DNA of 64,000 bases, taken from Piper betle. Taxonomy: Eukaryota > Streptophyta > Magnoliopsida > Piperales > Piperaceae. A program made the position numbers and the translations under genes. The stretch covers positions 80,445-144,444 of the forward strand of contig JAURVB010013250.1 in NCBI GenBank assembly GCA_033002965.1, written 5' to 3'. Below are positions 11,510 to 22,982 of this stretch, piece after piece; position 1 is the first letter of the stretch, and each line of letters begins with the position of its first letter. Below the pieces are notes generated by a model, which saw nothing but the letters and a program-made list of their open reading frames with translations, was not told where the DNA came from and made no database searches.

Positions 11510-13400
11510 AAAACATGATTTAGTATTATCCTCGTACTTGCTTGTTTTAAATATGAAATGCTCTAAAACAATAAACATACTTAGTGTATATTGATTTGAC
11601 GGGATGCACATCTTGAGATGATTTCCAATAAAACCATTGGAGATAGAATTCTGTCTTAGAATTGGGATTTCAACACTCCAGTCATGTAATTTTCCGTTTC
11701 TTGTACTTCATGTTTTGTGCAGTTTAGTTCTGACATTAAATGTTTGTAACTGTATTAGTCAGAGGGAGAAGGGGGTGAGAGAGAGGGCAGAGATATTGAA
11801 GGTCTGCACAATGGAAGAAAGTCTAGGAGAAGGTGAGCAGAAGCCGCTCCTTCATGGATGCCTGCAGGCGACCATATGCCAAGCAGTTCATCTCCACCAT
11901 TCTTTCCTTGGTCATCTCTTTGAGGTCTCCCCCTTTCCAACTACATATTACTTATTATCTGCATCATATTTTCATTTTATAATTTTTTTATAAGCTATTA
12001 TGCATCCAATATGGTCAGTATTTTTAATTTGTAGCATTTTGACTTGTTCAATCAGAATTTAGTAATTAAATCAACCGTTTTAAACATTTTGAATTGGACT
12101 AGTTCAGGTTGATTTTATAGCAATTTTATATCAACCGTTTTGCAATTTCTGATTTTATAGCAATTTATGATTATTTCATAGCAATTTATGATTATTCTAT
12201 CTTGCTTGGGTATGCTACTTGGCAATGAAACAGTTTATGAATAAAACTCGTACCTGTTTTGCTTTTCACAAACTTTATAATCAATAAAACTCAGTACCTG
12301 TTTTCAAAAACTTTATAATCAAACTATATCATATAGTAACTACACTTAGAATGTCAATAAAAGCTTAAGGCTTTAAAGGAACTCGCACTTGTTTTGATTT
12401 TCCCCACTTTGTTGATTTTTAATAAAGGGAGTGAGCAACTGACGCTTGATTTGAGAGGGGGCAGAGGCAGCTTGTGTAAGCTGGAGGCGTCAGGCGGGGA
12501 GAGGAGCCGGCCAATGCAAGGAGGGGCGGAAATGGTTGGGGTAGGGAGGGGTGTAAGCCTACAAAACTATTTAGTTATATATTTTTTTGCAGGGAGGGGC
12601 AGAAGTAATGCCACCTTGGTGACAATTTCTTACTTTGCAGGGAATTAATGTGATGCAAGGGAGTTCCTGCTTCTTGGGGCAGGGAGTGCTGTTGCGTGCA
12701 CGCCCATTTAATGGCCACAACCCACAAAATGATTAAAAGGGCATTATCAGGGGTAAGCATTGCAGTTTATCACATTCTCAATTATTTGATGGCCCAAGAT
12801 ATTTAGTTGCAATTTTGTATTGAAACTCTTGAAAATCATTCATAAGGACTTTGTTATGACACATTTCAAAACTATATGATATTTGATCCAACTAGGACTA
12901 ACTTTCTTGCATACAATCAATCTTAAAAAGTTTGACCAGTTTGTTCATCATGGAGGCTGCTATTTTCTTAAATCACTACAAGAATGCACATAAAAAGTAG
13001 GACTTTGTTTAGCATGAAAATGTCTATAATTTGATGTTAACATCTTGACACATATGAGGAGAAACAAGCTCCTAATTCTTGCAGATTCAGTTAAAAATAT
13101 CTCCATGTAAGCATTGCAGGCAGCCCAGTTAAAAATATTGGGGCCATGCATGCAGACTGAATCAAGTTGACCTAAGCATTGCAGGCAACTAGTTCACGGA
13201 CCAGTGCAACCATTGTCTCTGTTTTTTAGATATCTTTTCAATGGACAATGACAATATCAGGTTTTTTTTAAAAAAAATTAGTTAGACTTGTAGTTTTATT
13301 GTATTTTTTATAGCTCTTTATTAGTGTTATTGACAATGATTTATTTGAATTAAGATTGTTTGCCATTAAATATGAAGTATATGAAATATCATTTTATTAA
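11510..13400. other. Interior of the hAT element without a recognised gene
   Basis: This stretch holds short ORFs only. A purine-rich patch lies at 11757-11850 and a G-rich patch at 12450-12700. A 15-bp phrase TAAGCATTGCAGGCA occurs twice (about 13108 and 13173). No protein family was recognised. Confidence 0.4.
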
Positions 13401-13828
13401 AAGAAATATATCAGGTCGAGTTGAGCCTATTCGAGTTACAAATTAATTGGATTATGACTCGAATGTAAATCGAGACAAGTCAATCCAATTTTAATAAAGC
13501 TCGTAATCAACTCGTTTGTCACAATTAAATTAAAAATATAAAACTATCAAATTGAATTATAAATAATAAGAATTTGGACCTCGTCGAAATGAAAACTCTG
13601 GGAGTCAACTCGACTGGAAACGCCCTACGTAGGCGGTCAGTACGAACATTTTCTTCTCCCCTTTTCAACCGATCCATCCTCGCTTTCTCCTCCTTCCGCT
13701 TCTCATTCCAGGTCCCCCCGTCTTGCCCCTTTCTCTCCTTTTCTTTTGCTTAATAATTTTCTCTTTCTCCGTTCATTTCTATTGTTTGATCATTCCAACT
13801 TTTTTATCTTTGTCATTTCTATTTCCAG

Positions 13829-15999
13829 TTCTGTTCGGCACTATTACATTGCTGTAGACAGGCTTCAATTCAAAACGGCATTTTTATGATTCTGTTAAAA
13901 ATCTTTTCATAATTTTGTTATGGGTTCTGGTTTTCTTATTGTAAAATTATTGCTATTATTATTGTTTTTTTTGCAAATTTATTGGCAGGAAGCATTAGTG
14001 GTTCTTTTAGGCGTGTTGTGCCAGCGACGGTCCTTGTCCATCGTGCTGTTGTGCAGCTCCAGGGACGAGCTTGATGCTGCTTATTCCACTATTTCCAATC
14101 TCCCCCGCATTTCCTTATGCTGCTTGGTAAATTATCCATCCTGCTCTTTGGTTTGTTGCCAACCCTATTTAAATTCTTACGTACATACAAAAATTCTCTT
14201 GTCGATATTTATGTCATGTTAAACATCATTCGAGACGGTCTGTCCATGTGCACCTTAGACCTCAGATAGAATGGTGAAAAGATTTGGTTTATAATTTCGT
14301 AATGTGCAAAAGAGAGGAAGCTGTAGCCGAGAAGAACATGAAGAAACGCTATCCGGAAGGATTTAGACTTAGATGATTTGATTGTGGATATAGTGTATGA
14401 TCATGTGGAATGGCCTAAAAGTATCCATGGCCTCGACCTTGGTATAAGGTGGAAGGAGAAGAGGTACAAGAAGAAGAAGATTGTTTATGCTACGTTTCAT
14501 TTTCATGATCTTTAATGCATTGAGAGTAGGGGAAAAAAAGTTGAATGGTGATTATCGTCTTATTGTTGCTATCTTACTTGTCAATTATTCCTTATAGTGA
14601 AAGTTTTTCTATGTTTTGATGATCAATACCATGACACTCACTGCCTTTTCGATTTCCAATGATATTGGGTTTGTAAACTTTCTATTTTTAAGTGAAGGGG
14701 ATCCAAAATGAATCGGAATGTAGAATTCTATCATCCATTGTTGATGATGGCATATCAACTGATCAAGTAATTGCGTCTGATTGATACTTGAATCATTTTG
14801 TATTCTTCTTCTGTACAGTGATCTAGCCGAATCTGAAAGGACAAAGGTATTGGAGAAGTTTCATCAATTAACTGCAGAGTGTAACCAAACATTTGATCAT
14901 TTGTCTGAAGGCATAGAAGAGGGGCACAAAGCGAATAAATGTCATGTCCTTGTCCTTACAGATGTCTGTTTGCCCCTCATCAACTCTGGAGAGCTTCCTT
15001 TAACTGCCCGTGTTCTGATTAATTGGGAACTGCCTGCAAAAAAGGTGAACTTACAGGTTTTTTGCTTGTTTTGGCCGTTTCAGTACAATGACAAGCTATT
15101 GTATTATCAATTTGAATTTTTTTCAAAAAAAGATACTTTTTTGAATTTTTTTCTGCATTTGAGTACTTTAATTGTCCAGTGTTTAGGCTTTTCTTCTATC
15201 AGTTGGGATGCTGATAAACTAGTTAGCCCTTCAATCATTTTGAGAACAAGGTTCAGTTGTCGTTTTTTTTTTTTTTTGCAAAACTATGTTGTTTGAGATG
15301 GCATTTATCTTACCTCTTTTTGTAACACTGTCCTTTGTTGTTGGTGATACGTAAATGAAAATGGTTGAATAATTAATAATTACAAGAGAGTAGAGACTAC
15401 CGGTTGAGTGTATTTCTCTTTCTTCTTTAGATCCATTTTCTCTATGTTGGTTGTGATGTTTAAATTCAAATCAGTGTAGTTGTATTGATAAGAAGAGGTT
15501 ATCATTTAGTGAATTTTAACCACAACTATTTAACGACAAATAACTCTTATCCTATTGAACTTTCAGGATACATACATGAGGCGTATGTCAACATGCTTGG
15601 CCACAGATCTTGTCTATAAATATTAGATAATTAAATGGTACAGAAAACTTTCTGATGTTAGTAAGCAATCAATTTAAATGGAATAGTTCTCAATATGGTC
15701 GTTGGAGGTGAGGTGGTAAACTTAAGAAACCTTGAGGAAAGCACTGGTCTCATGATTGAAGAAATGCCAATAGATGTAAGCTCATTCTCAACTTTGCTAC
15801 TGCTGTCTCTGCCTTTTTTTGTCAATTTACTCTCAAAAAGTAATGCTGAAATTTCTTTGTTTCTGTTGAATCTTTTGTTTTACTTTTTGAGCAAGATCGA
15901 GCAAATCAAATTTTCTCATTCCCTAATTTTTGCTCTTCTTTAAGCATTGTTCTACATGTTTACTGTTGGCTTATTGTGCAGATATCTGAGATTTTATGA
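13829..15999 (+). pseudogene. DEAD-box helicase C-terminal-like gene, splice-damaged
   Basis: Six coding blocks are readable: 13829-13877 (RHYYIAVDRLQFKT), 13989-14126 (EALVVLLGVL, VLLCSSRDELDA), 14814-15044 (YSDLAESERTKVLEKFHQ, HVLVLTDVCLPL, ARVLINWELPAKK), 15567-15608 (DTYMRRMSTCLATD), 15680-15775 (GIVLNMVVGGEVVNL, TGLMIEEMPID) and 15982-15999 (ISEIL, stop). They align with the C-terminal RecA lobe of eIF4A-like helicases, but with TDVCLP where true helicases have an ARG motif, as in a plant family lacking helicase activity motifs. There are three faults. The first donor is GC. The acceptor before YSD reads TG, and the next AG gives an immediate stop. An unspliceable-looking 71 bp separates blocks four and five. 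No start codon was found upstream. Confidence 0.72.
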
Positions 16000-16400
16000 A
16001 GTCCATGGCTGGAACTGATAACCTGGAAAGTATTGTTAGGTACGGCCACATCTATGTTTTGAATTGTTGGTTGTACCTCATGTAGTTGAATTTAGTACAA
16101 TTAACAAGGGAAGCAAATCTGCTTCATAGGTTGGTAAGATCCAATCTTTCATTTGCCTAAGTGGTCATGGTCAGTTGTGGCTTGCTTTGATTTTAATTTC
16201 AATTTTCATGCTGCTTATAGTTGTTTGATAGGAAATAAGGGAAGACCGCTTTACAGTCCTTTTGTCCCAAAAGAAGGGAAAGCTGCTTTACAGATCCTTT
16301 ATAATCTTAAACAGCAAACATCTTGCTACATATTGCTGGGCTTTGTGACCAAGGGATCAATTTTTCCTATGAATAAAAAAAGAAATTTATTTTATAGATT
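16000..16400. other. Intergenic, nothing recognised
   Basis: AT-rich sequence after the helicase-like gene. The words GGAAGACCGCTTTACAG and GGGAAAGCTGCTTTACAG repeat once (about 16240 and 16277). No coding similarity seen. Confidence 0.4.
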
Positions 16401-16402
16401 GA

Positions 16403-16627
16403 GTTTACCACGTGACATACAAATATGACAGCGTTGGTGGCAGGGTCCAATTCTTTCGGGATTTGGTGGGAAAAAAAGGGTTTACCACCAAGCAACTTGG
16501 AGGATTGCAATGGGCACTAATAAAAGATCTGCTCCCTGATTTTGGGATCAATCGTACGGTCTTGCCATTAACCGGGACTTCAAAAACAAAATTAATTATA
16601 ACAATTGTAAGGGAGGCTCTGATTTGA
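16403..16627 (+). CDS. Unrecognised protein-like exon
   Basis: The frame is open from 16403 to the TGA at 16625-16627. It reads as a compositionally normal protein, with segments GGRVQFFRDLVGKKGFTT, GGLQWALIKDLLPDFGINR and VLPLTGTSKTKLIITIVREA. It has mixed hydrophobic and charged residues and no low complexity, unlike its neighbours. A TTTTATAG acceptor-like site lies just upstream at about 16397. I cannot name a family. It may be the last exon of a gene, or a remnant, since no partner exons are evident. It lies between the 3' ends of two convergent genes. Confidence 0.35.
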   Translation, partial: VYHVTYKYDSVGGRVQFFRDLVGKKGFTTKQLGGLQWALIKDLLPDFGINRTVLPLTGTSKTKLIITIVREALI

Positions 16628-16629
16628 AC

Positions 16630-17218
16630 CATTAAGGGCGCTTTCCATTGATGCTCAATCAGAAAGATCGGTTATATAAGTATTTCTGTTTTATTAGTGT
16701 ATCAAATACTACTAGAGTTACATCTTTTGGTATATTTTCTGCATTATATTGTTGAACTGCAAAAATTTGAGTTTGCCCAAGTGCAGGCGACATAGTTTAA
16801 CGAGTAACAATTTATAGTTGGCCGGAGTACGTCGCTAGCAACAATGAACACAAAACTTTTCTTGGTTAATTTACATGATCCACATTTTACATAATGCTAG
16901 GAATATAATGTACATAAAAATTGCACTTTGCTCTAAGCATGTATTTATGCATGCTAAACTGCTGTGTTTTTAGGTTTTTGGTAACTTAATTTTAAATGAA
17001 GTAACAGGAAAAATTATCTGTTTATTTGTACCGTATATCAAATTAACATCCCATTGATGCAAGCACCTTGCAGCGGGCCTGAGCTAGTCTACATCCTCCA
17101 AAATTTACAACTACAAAAGTGTCTCCATTAAAATTCTTGAATCCTATAAAAAATCTCAGTTGCCTAATCTCACGAGCTCCATGCAAACAGGTAACAACTG
17201 CATAGAATTTATGCATGA
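16630..17218. other. Intergenic, 3' flank of GUX
   Basis: No gene recognised. This region should contain the 3' untranslated region of the minus-strand GUX gene next to 17219. No further structure seen. Confidence 0.4.
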
Positions 17219-20200
17219 TCATTGCACGTTTCTTCTAGGATCTTTGATTTTGACTTTCCAATGGCGGTCCTTGAACCCCGCCTTCTTGGCCAACTGCCTG
17301 TCCCAGTCCAATTCCACCTTCCTCCTCTCCGTCAAAGTGCAGAAGCGCTGTAGTTTAGGGTCCATGTCGTCGTGCAGTTTCCACCACCGTCGGTGGGCGA
17401 TGTCGCTGGCAAACACATGCTGGAGTTTGAGGTCCCAGTTGCAGTCGTAGTCCCTGTAGCAGTCCCAGGGCTTGAGGCCCAGGTAGTGGATGGCGTAGAG
17501 CTTGGGCGGATCCGCCCCGAACAGCTCGTTCTTCACCGCCACTTCTGCCGATGCGTTGGACCAGAAGTTCTTAAGGAAGTTCATACGGCGGGGTAGCCGG
17601 TGCCACCATACGAATACTTCGTTCAGGAAACCTTGGTCTCCCCCGTTGTATGATATCACCTGCAGTAGGCCAAAAGCTGGTTTAGAAGCCTGACAAACTT
17701 CAATTAATTTGATGTTTGGCTTGATTTTGTTTGAGCCGAAGTTCAATTCAAGTTTGAATCTGACAAGCAAGACCACTTTTCGGCACCTGTCGCTTCTAGT
17801 ATTAGAAGTTCAAATGTTTACAATATTTTATTTATTTTATAATGCCATTTACATAAAAATACGAAAAATTTCATGAGTAAAATCAATGTTAAATGATAAA
17901 TCTTACGCGATAATATAATGGTTTTATGTATGAACAATTTTTTTAAAATAATTATGTACAATTTGTATGAGATTGAACTATTTAATCTCTCAAAACTTAT
18001 TTAATTTTCTTGAATTATGGGGATGAAAATATATAAAGAAATAAAATTTAAGGTGGCCTGAGTTTGAGTTGCCTTAAATAAAAACCAGTTAAACTCGCAG
18101 ATAAATGACTCAAATTTGAACACACCCGAACTCCGAATCGCACGACAAACACTCCTACTCGTCAAGTCATCATGATAATAATTTCGCCACCTATATCCCT
18201 ATTCTCCTCTTTATTCCTTCCTACGATCAATCAATGGAAGTCTTAGCTAGCAGTTATAAGAATGAGATGAACTTTGTACCTCTGTGCGACTGTCCATAAG
18301 CATGTTGAAGGTGCAATTGGACGGTTCGATAACCATAACGCCTGAGTTGAAGATGACGCCGTCGTTGCCGGTGGCAGATATTTGAGGGAAGGAAAACAGT
18401 ATATCAAGGTTGCGGAGGACGACGATGTCTGCATCGATGAAGATGACCTTGTCGTAGTCGGTGAGCTGCCATAGGCGGAGCTTGCTGTAGTTATACTCGT
18501 TGTAGGACTTCTTCTGTGCTCTAGGGTTACGAATACGCTCAATGTCACGGATCTTCCATCCCGCGGCGGCTAGCGCTTGCCGCTTGGCCATGGTGATTGA
18601 GTTGTCTAGCAAGATGATCAAATCTCGTGTGGTTCCGGAGGCCAATAGGCTCTGTGCGAGGGCAATGGCACCACATACATACCCCTCCGACGAGTGGAGC
18701 ACTGTGGCGTAGGCCTCCCTCCGTCCGCCGGCGACGGTTGGGAGGAGCACTGAGGGGTCGTACTCCTTGTTCGTGCCTGTATCATGCAATAACCTTTATG
18801 TTCTTAGTAATATCCAGTGAAGAACAAATTACATAATTATTAAAAACATTAGAAAAATGAGAAATTTTTTGTAGGTGAGATTCCCGTTTATGGGTGATTA
18901 TGATTATTTTGAATATAAAAACACACGAATATATTCTATTTTTTCTGTAACATATATTTGATCACTTAAAGGTTTCATGTAGTTACGTTTCTTCTACCAA
19001 CTAAACACACCCCTATTAGCTATATACTTATCAACCATCATATCATACAATTAATATTACGTTGTAAAAATGTTGATTTCGCTATCTATATACTTGTACG
19101 AAGAAAAATTCGACATAATTTGTGAAGCCATTTTACTAAATCAGCCTATGCAATTGTCGACGGACGCAAATCACAGACGATGCTGCCATGAATAATTTTT
19201 GTTGGAATTTCCAAAACGGTACCATTTATGCATACACAATTTAAACGTAAATACAAGACAAATTAATTTTGCTTTAGAAGTTTGCACAAAGGCCTTTTTT
19301 TGTAGTAATTTCTGAACCATCTAGCTAATAGGAAGGCTTGATGTGGTATAAATAAAACCCAACCTTGCGCGGAAAGCCAAGACATAAGGCTTGGCTCCAA
19401 GATCCAATGTAATTGAAGAATGGTATTTATCGTCCACTATGTAAAGAACAGTCAAAAAATTTCCAATGTCAATAAGTGCTTGCATGCATCATCATATTAG
19501 GTCTTGTAACTTGGTTAACTTGAAGGTCTTACAGGATATCTGAACTCGATGTTATAATAGCATCATAGGATGTGGAGTGTCTAAGCTAATACAAGGATTG
19601 TCCATTGTTCTAAAACTCCTGTTTGAGAGCTCAAATCTGCTAAATTGAACCTGACATCCGGTGGGTGTATTTATCAATAAAATTTCTGCAAAAGCATTCT
19701 ATTTTGGTAATTTTTTAACATTAGACCTTTTTTCCGGTGTAGGCAAAACTTTATTGAATGACCCGGTGCACTTAAAAGCATGGTTGCAAAAATCGGAATC
19801 AGAATCGGAATCGGTTTTTGAGAGAGTCAAAATTAGAATCAGAATTGGTCTAAATCGGACATGAAATTGTTTAGTTAAATCGGTCTAAATTGGTCATATA
19901 TAATAATTTGATAATTTATAGTATAAATATATAAAAATTAGGTATTGATGTTATTTTGGTATTATTGTGTGTATTATAGTTTATGATATTTAGAGTCAGA
20001 GTCGGAGTCGAACCAATTTTTAATTACGAGAATGCCACCCTCTTTCAACCCTGCTGTCAGCGCCCTGCCCCCGCCTCCCCCATGTCGGCCTCACACTGCC
20101 CGGCCTCCATTGGCCGGTCCCGCCCTGCCCGGCCTCGCCTAGCCGGCCTTGCCCCGCCCAGTCCCCCCTCCTTGTGCCTCTGCCTCACCCCGTTGGCCCC

Positions 20201-22982
20201 GAGTCCCGACCCATCCCCCTGCCAGCCCCGCCTCCATTCGCCGACAACACCCCCAGCCGAGAACGCCCCCCACTATCAGCCCCGACTCCCCTACCGGCCC
20301 CACCCAGCCTCGCCGGAGCAAAGAGGCAGCGGCGGCGGAGGGAGAAAATTTTAATTCCTATTTTACCCATATATAAATAATTTATTTAATATAATACTAA
20401 ATGTATTTTAGTAATTTACTACAAAACCGATTCAAAACCCAATTCGACCCCAAATTTGAAACGGAATGCGGCCGATTTATCCAACGCGGCTTAAAAGTAG
20501 ATTTGGGCTCTCTTTATTCTAAAATTTTTTTGAGTCAACTCGACTCTATAACTAACCAAGTAATAATCAATGGAGAATTATATATTGACTCATTTAATCA
20601 TAAATTCCATGAGTCAAGGTTATTAACACATATTATTTTAATTTTAGATGGGCTAAATCAATATTTTAAAGAAATGTTAATTGTACATTTATCAATTTTA
20701 ATTGTCAAAAGCGTAATATGTACTAATTTGTTATAACTTTTTATTGATAAAATTTTAATTTATTATAAATGACTATGATTTAACTTAAAGTTAATTCTGA
20801 GTCAACTCCACTTAATGACATATTGAATTGAGTCAGAGTTCATGTTTTTAAATTATGAGATTATTTGGCTAAGCACCCTTCCACTAGGAGAGGTTTGGTT
20901 CCAATTATATATGTCACATATGCTTTTAACCTCTCTCTCTTGGCATTAATAATAATAATAATAAGTATTATTATTATTAATTGTATGCGTGTGTGAACGC
21001 ATTTGTGAGTCTAATTTGCTTTATGAGAAGGTGCCGAAGATAACTTTTTTTCTATCTTTTTTCTTTAAATAAAAATTAAATATTTAGGCTTTGGACTCTT
21101 TAATTCTTGAAATAATGTATATTTTAATTGCAGAAATCACGTATATTTTAATTGCATCGTGACCAATTAACTAATAAATGTTTTAATTACGAGTTCCAAC
21201 GTTGAGTTGTTCCACCAAACATATATGATATGTGGCTATCCCAGATTCCCAAGGGTAGGTCTCCAACTGATTTGGACGTGCTAGCAAATGGTTGTCCTAT
21301 CTTTTATTCCTCAATTCTTCCCAACATATATTACTTTGCACGTTTACTCCATTTTCTATTAAAAAACTTAGTTAATTAAACTATGCATGTCTATCTTCCT
21401 TCATCAAACAATCATATATAAATAAAATACTATCTTACCTATGTTTTTCACTTAATTATTACCTATGTTTTTTCTATTAAAAAGCCTACTATTATATATA
21501 GACTATTAGAATCGTAACCAACCCTTACTTTGACTACAACCTAATATGTAAAGCTTATTAATTAAAACGTGGATTCCACTTACTAAAATTAATAAACTTA
21601 ATGAAATTAAATTTAGCCATCATAAATTAATAAAACAGTCGACTCTAATTATTGAAATGAAAAACTATTAACATAAACTCATTTTACTATCAATTTTTGT
21701 TTATAAGAAGGCTCTCAAAAGCGGAACTATGATATTAGATTATTATAATGTATTTATTCATGATTTAGTCTATCTTTAAAATTGAGTCTATATTTCTAAT
21801 ATAATCCATGCATTGATGCAACATCTACACTAGTTACTAATAAGTAACCCGAATTAAAAATGCATTGCCCGCACATTGCTATAAGAAGATATTAAAACAT
21901 TGTAGAAGAAGTTAAATTAGAAATGGATTGATCAAGAAATTACCGTGGACCCACAAGGGCAAGGCCAGCATGCATGAGCCCGCCGGCAGCTGCACCTTCT
22001 TCTCAAGACGTCCGGCCTCCGGCTCCAACATCCACCACTCTCCTTCGTCTCCGGCTATGTCGTCGCACCGGAAAAGCTCCTGCATTGGCCGGCAGCTGCT
22101 ACACAGAACCACCCTCACCCTCCCTCGGCCATCTCTCTTCCCCTTCTGTGCCGCTATGTTGGCTGCTACTAGATGTGCCTGCAGCCTGCTCACGTCCCTC
22201 GCCCACCCTTCCTCCGGCCGCCGGCATGGCAGCCTTGCCACCACCGCGTCGAATTCGACGTTGTATTTGGCGAAGTCCGGCAAGGGTATCTCCGGGCAGG
22301 ACGGCCCGTCGTTCTCCTCTTCCTCGTCGATCCATTCTGGGAACAGGTCTTTCCATTCCATGTTGGGCGAGACACGGTCGAACAAGACATGGTACGCCTC
22401 TGTGCCTAGTGATTTCTCCCATTCGCCGATCATAGCCGCTGACTCTGTTTCCTCCATGTTCACCACTCCAATCTTCTTCCCTCTCACTGCTTCCAACACA
22501 AAATTGGGTATTACTGATACTCTCTTCTTGGCTTGCCTCACTTCCCTCACCTTAGTCTCCAACACAGCTTTCATCTTAATCCTGTCCTCTGCCTGCAAAA
22601 TTGAAACATTGAAATCTTCGAAAAAAGAAGGAAGATTGATGATAAAAAACACTGTTATTTGTAATTACAAGGATCCTATTTCAGGTCCATGTCCCCGACA
22701 CGTTTGCGGATTATCCAAGAAGAAAAAGATTTTAATCTGCAAATTTCAGCATGCATGGCTCCTAATTTAAAACACTTTTTTAAGAAGTATGAATACTCAC
22801 CTTACCTTATTACTATGGCATTCTCGCAAAGAGCATCGGACAATCAAAGAAGAGACTTTCATCTGATCATAGCCGAGAAACGATGGCTTGAACATAACCG
22901 CCAAATAAGCGACCAAAAACAGGGCAATGAAGATCTGGTTTACTCTAATGACCAGCGTTTTGGGCACCGCAGGTATCTTCAT
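17219..22982 (-). CDS. GUX: Xylan alpha-glucuronosyltransferase, GT8 (GUX family)
   Basis: Adds glucuronic acid from UDP-GlcA to the xylan backbone in the Golgi. Exons: 22803-22982 (or to 22797), 21944-22592, 18280-18776 and 17219-17659, all with GT-AG introns and matching phases. They give about 590 residues, within the family's usual length. Residues 10-32 form one hydrophobic anchor (type II Golgi protein). Exon 2 has the GUX stem motifs WKDLFPEWIDEEEE and LPCRRPEEGWARDVSRL. Exon 3 has REAYATVLHSSEGYVCGAI, the metal-binding DxD in IFIDADIVVLRN, and FNSGVMVIEPSNCTF. Exon 4 has YNGGDQGFLNEVF and HYLGLKPWDCYRDYDCNW. The coding exons are GC-rich against an AT-rich background. The frame is intact; start chosen at MKIPAVPKTLVIRVNQ. 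The short C-terminus resembles GUX4/5-type members. The 3.2-kb second intron carries a hAT-like element. Confidence 0.93.
18777..21943 (-). other. Large second intron of GUX
   Basis: Bounded by donor GGTAAT at 21944/21943 and acceptor ATACAG at 18778/18777. At about 3.2 kb it is much longer than the other GUX introns. It contains the 711-bp hAT-like element at 19779-20489, an ATT/AAT run at 20945-20978 and otherwise AT-rich sequence. Confidence 0.85.
19779..20489 (-). mobile_element. Non-autonomous hAT-like element, copy 1
   Basis: The left end reads CATGGTTGCA. The right end (CCGATTTATCCAACGCGG) is a decayed inverted copy, 13 of 18 positions matching. A perfect 8-bp duplication CTTAAAAG flanks it (19771-19778, 20490-20497). 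Subterminal ends are runs of ATCGGAATCAGAATCGG-like words. The middle (20030-20345) is a C-rich patch without a real gene. It is inverted relative to copy 2 at 24613-25535: the AT-rich block after the GC patch here (TTTTACCCATATATAA) is the complement of one before the patch there. Confidence 0.82.

Larger units (their letters stand above)
7550..13627 (-). mobile_element. hAT transposon carrying a host gene fragment
   Basis: The left end reads TAGGGCTGTTCACG and the right end, on the opposite strand, TAGGGCGTTTCC. The flanks are CGTAGGCC (7542-7549) and CGTAGGCG (13628-13635), an 8-bp target duplication with one mismatch, as expected for hAT elements. Both subterminal regions (7565-7730 and 13410-13620) are rich in short CGAG/CTCG motifs, a known hAT feature. 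Inside lies a hAT transposase pseudogene on the minus strand (8975-10929) and a class VIII myosin exon on the plus strand (11126-11507). The 6.1-kb length suits a former autonomous element. Right-end similarity is partial, so the exact terminus could shift by a few bases. Confidence 0.72.

Noticed and set aside
11755..11993. ORFs of 61-118 codons on both strands
   Set aside because: No family recognised, low-complexity start (GAGAGAGGG), inside the hAT element; not enough to call a gene.
17160..17693. Plus-strand ORFs over 60-96 codons
   Set aside because: Shadows of GUX exon 4 on the minus strand.
19983..20380. Pro/Ser-rich ORF of 123 codons and its opposite-strand partners
   Set aside because: C-rich centre of hAT-like copy 1 in the GUX intron; low-complexity composition and not conserved with copy 2.
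21928..22770. 280-codon plus-strand ORF
   Set aside because: It is the shadow of GUX exon 2, which on the minus strand carries the family motifs and correct splice sites.
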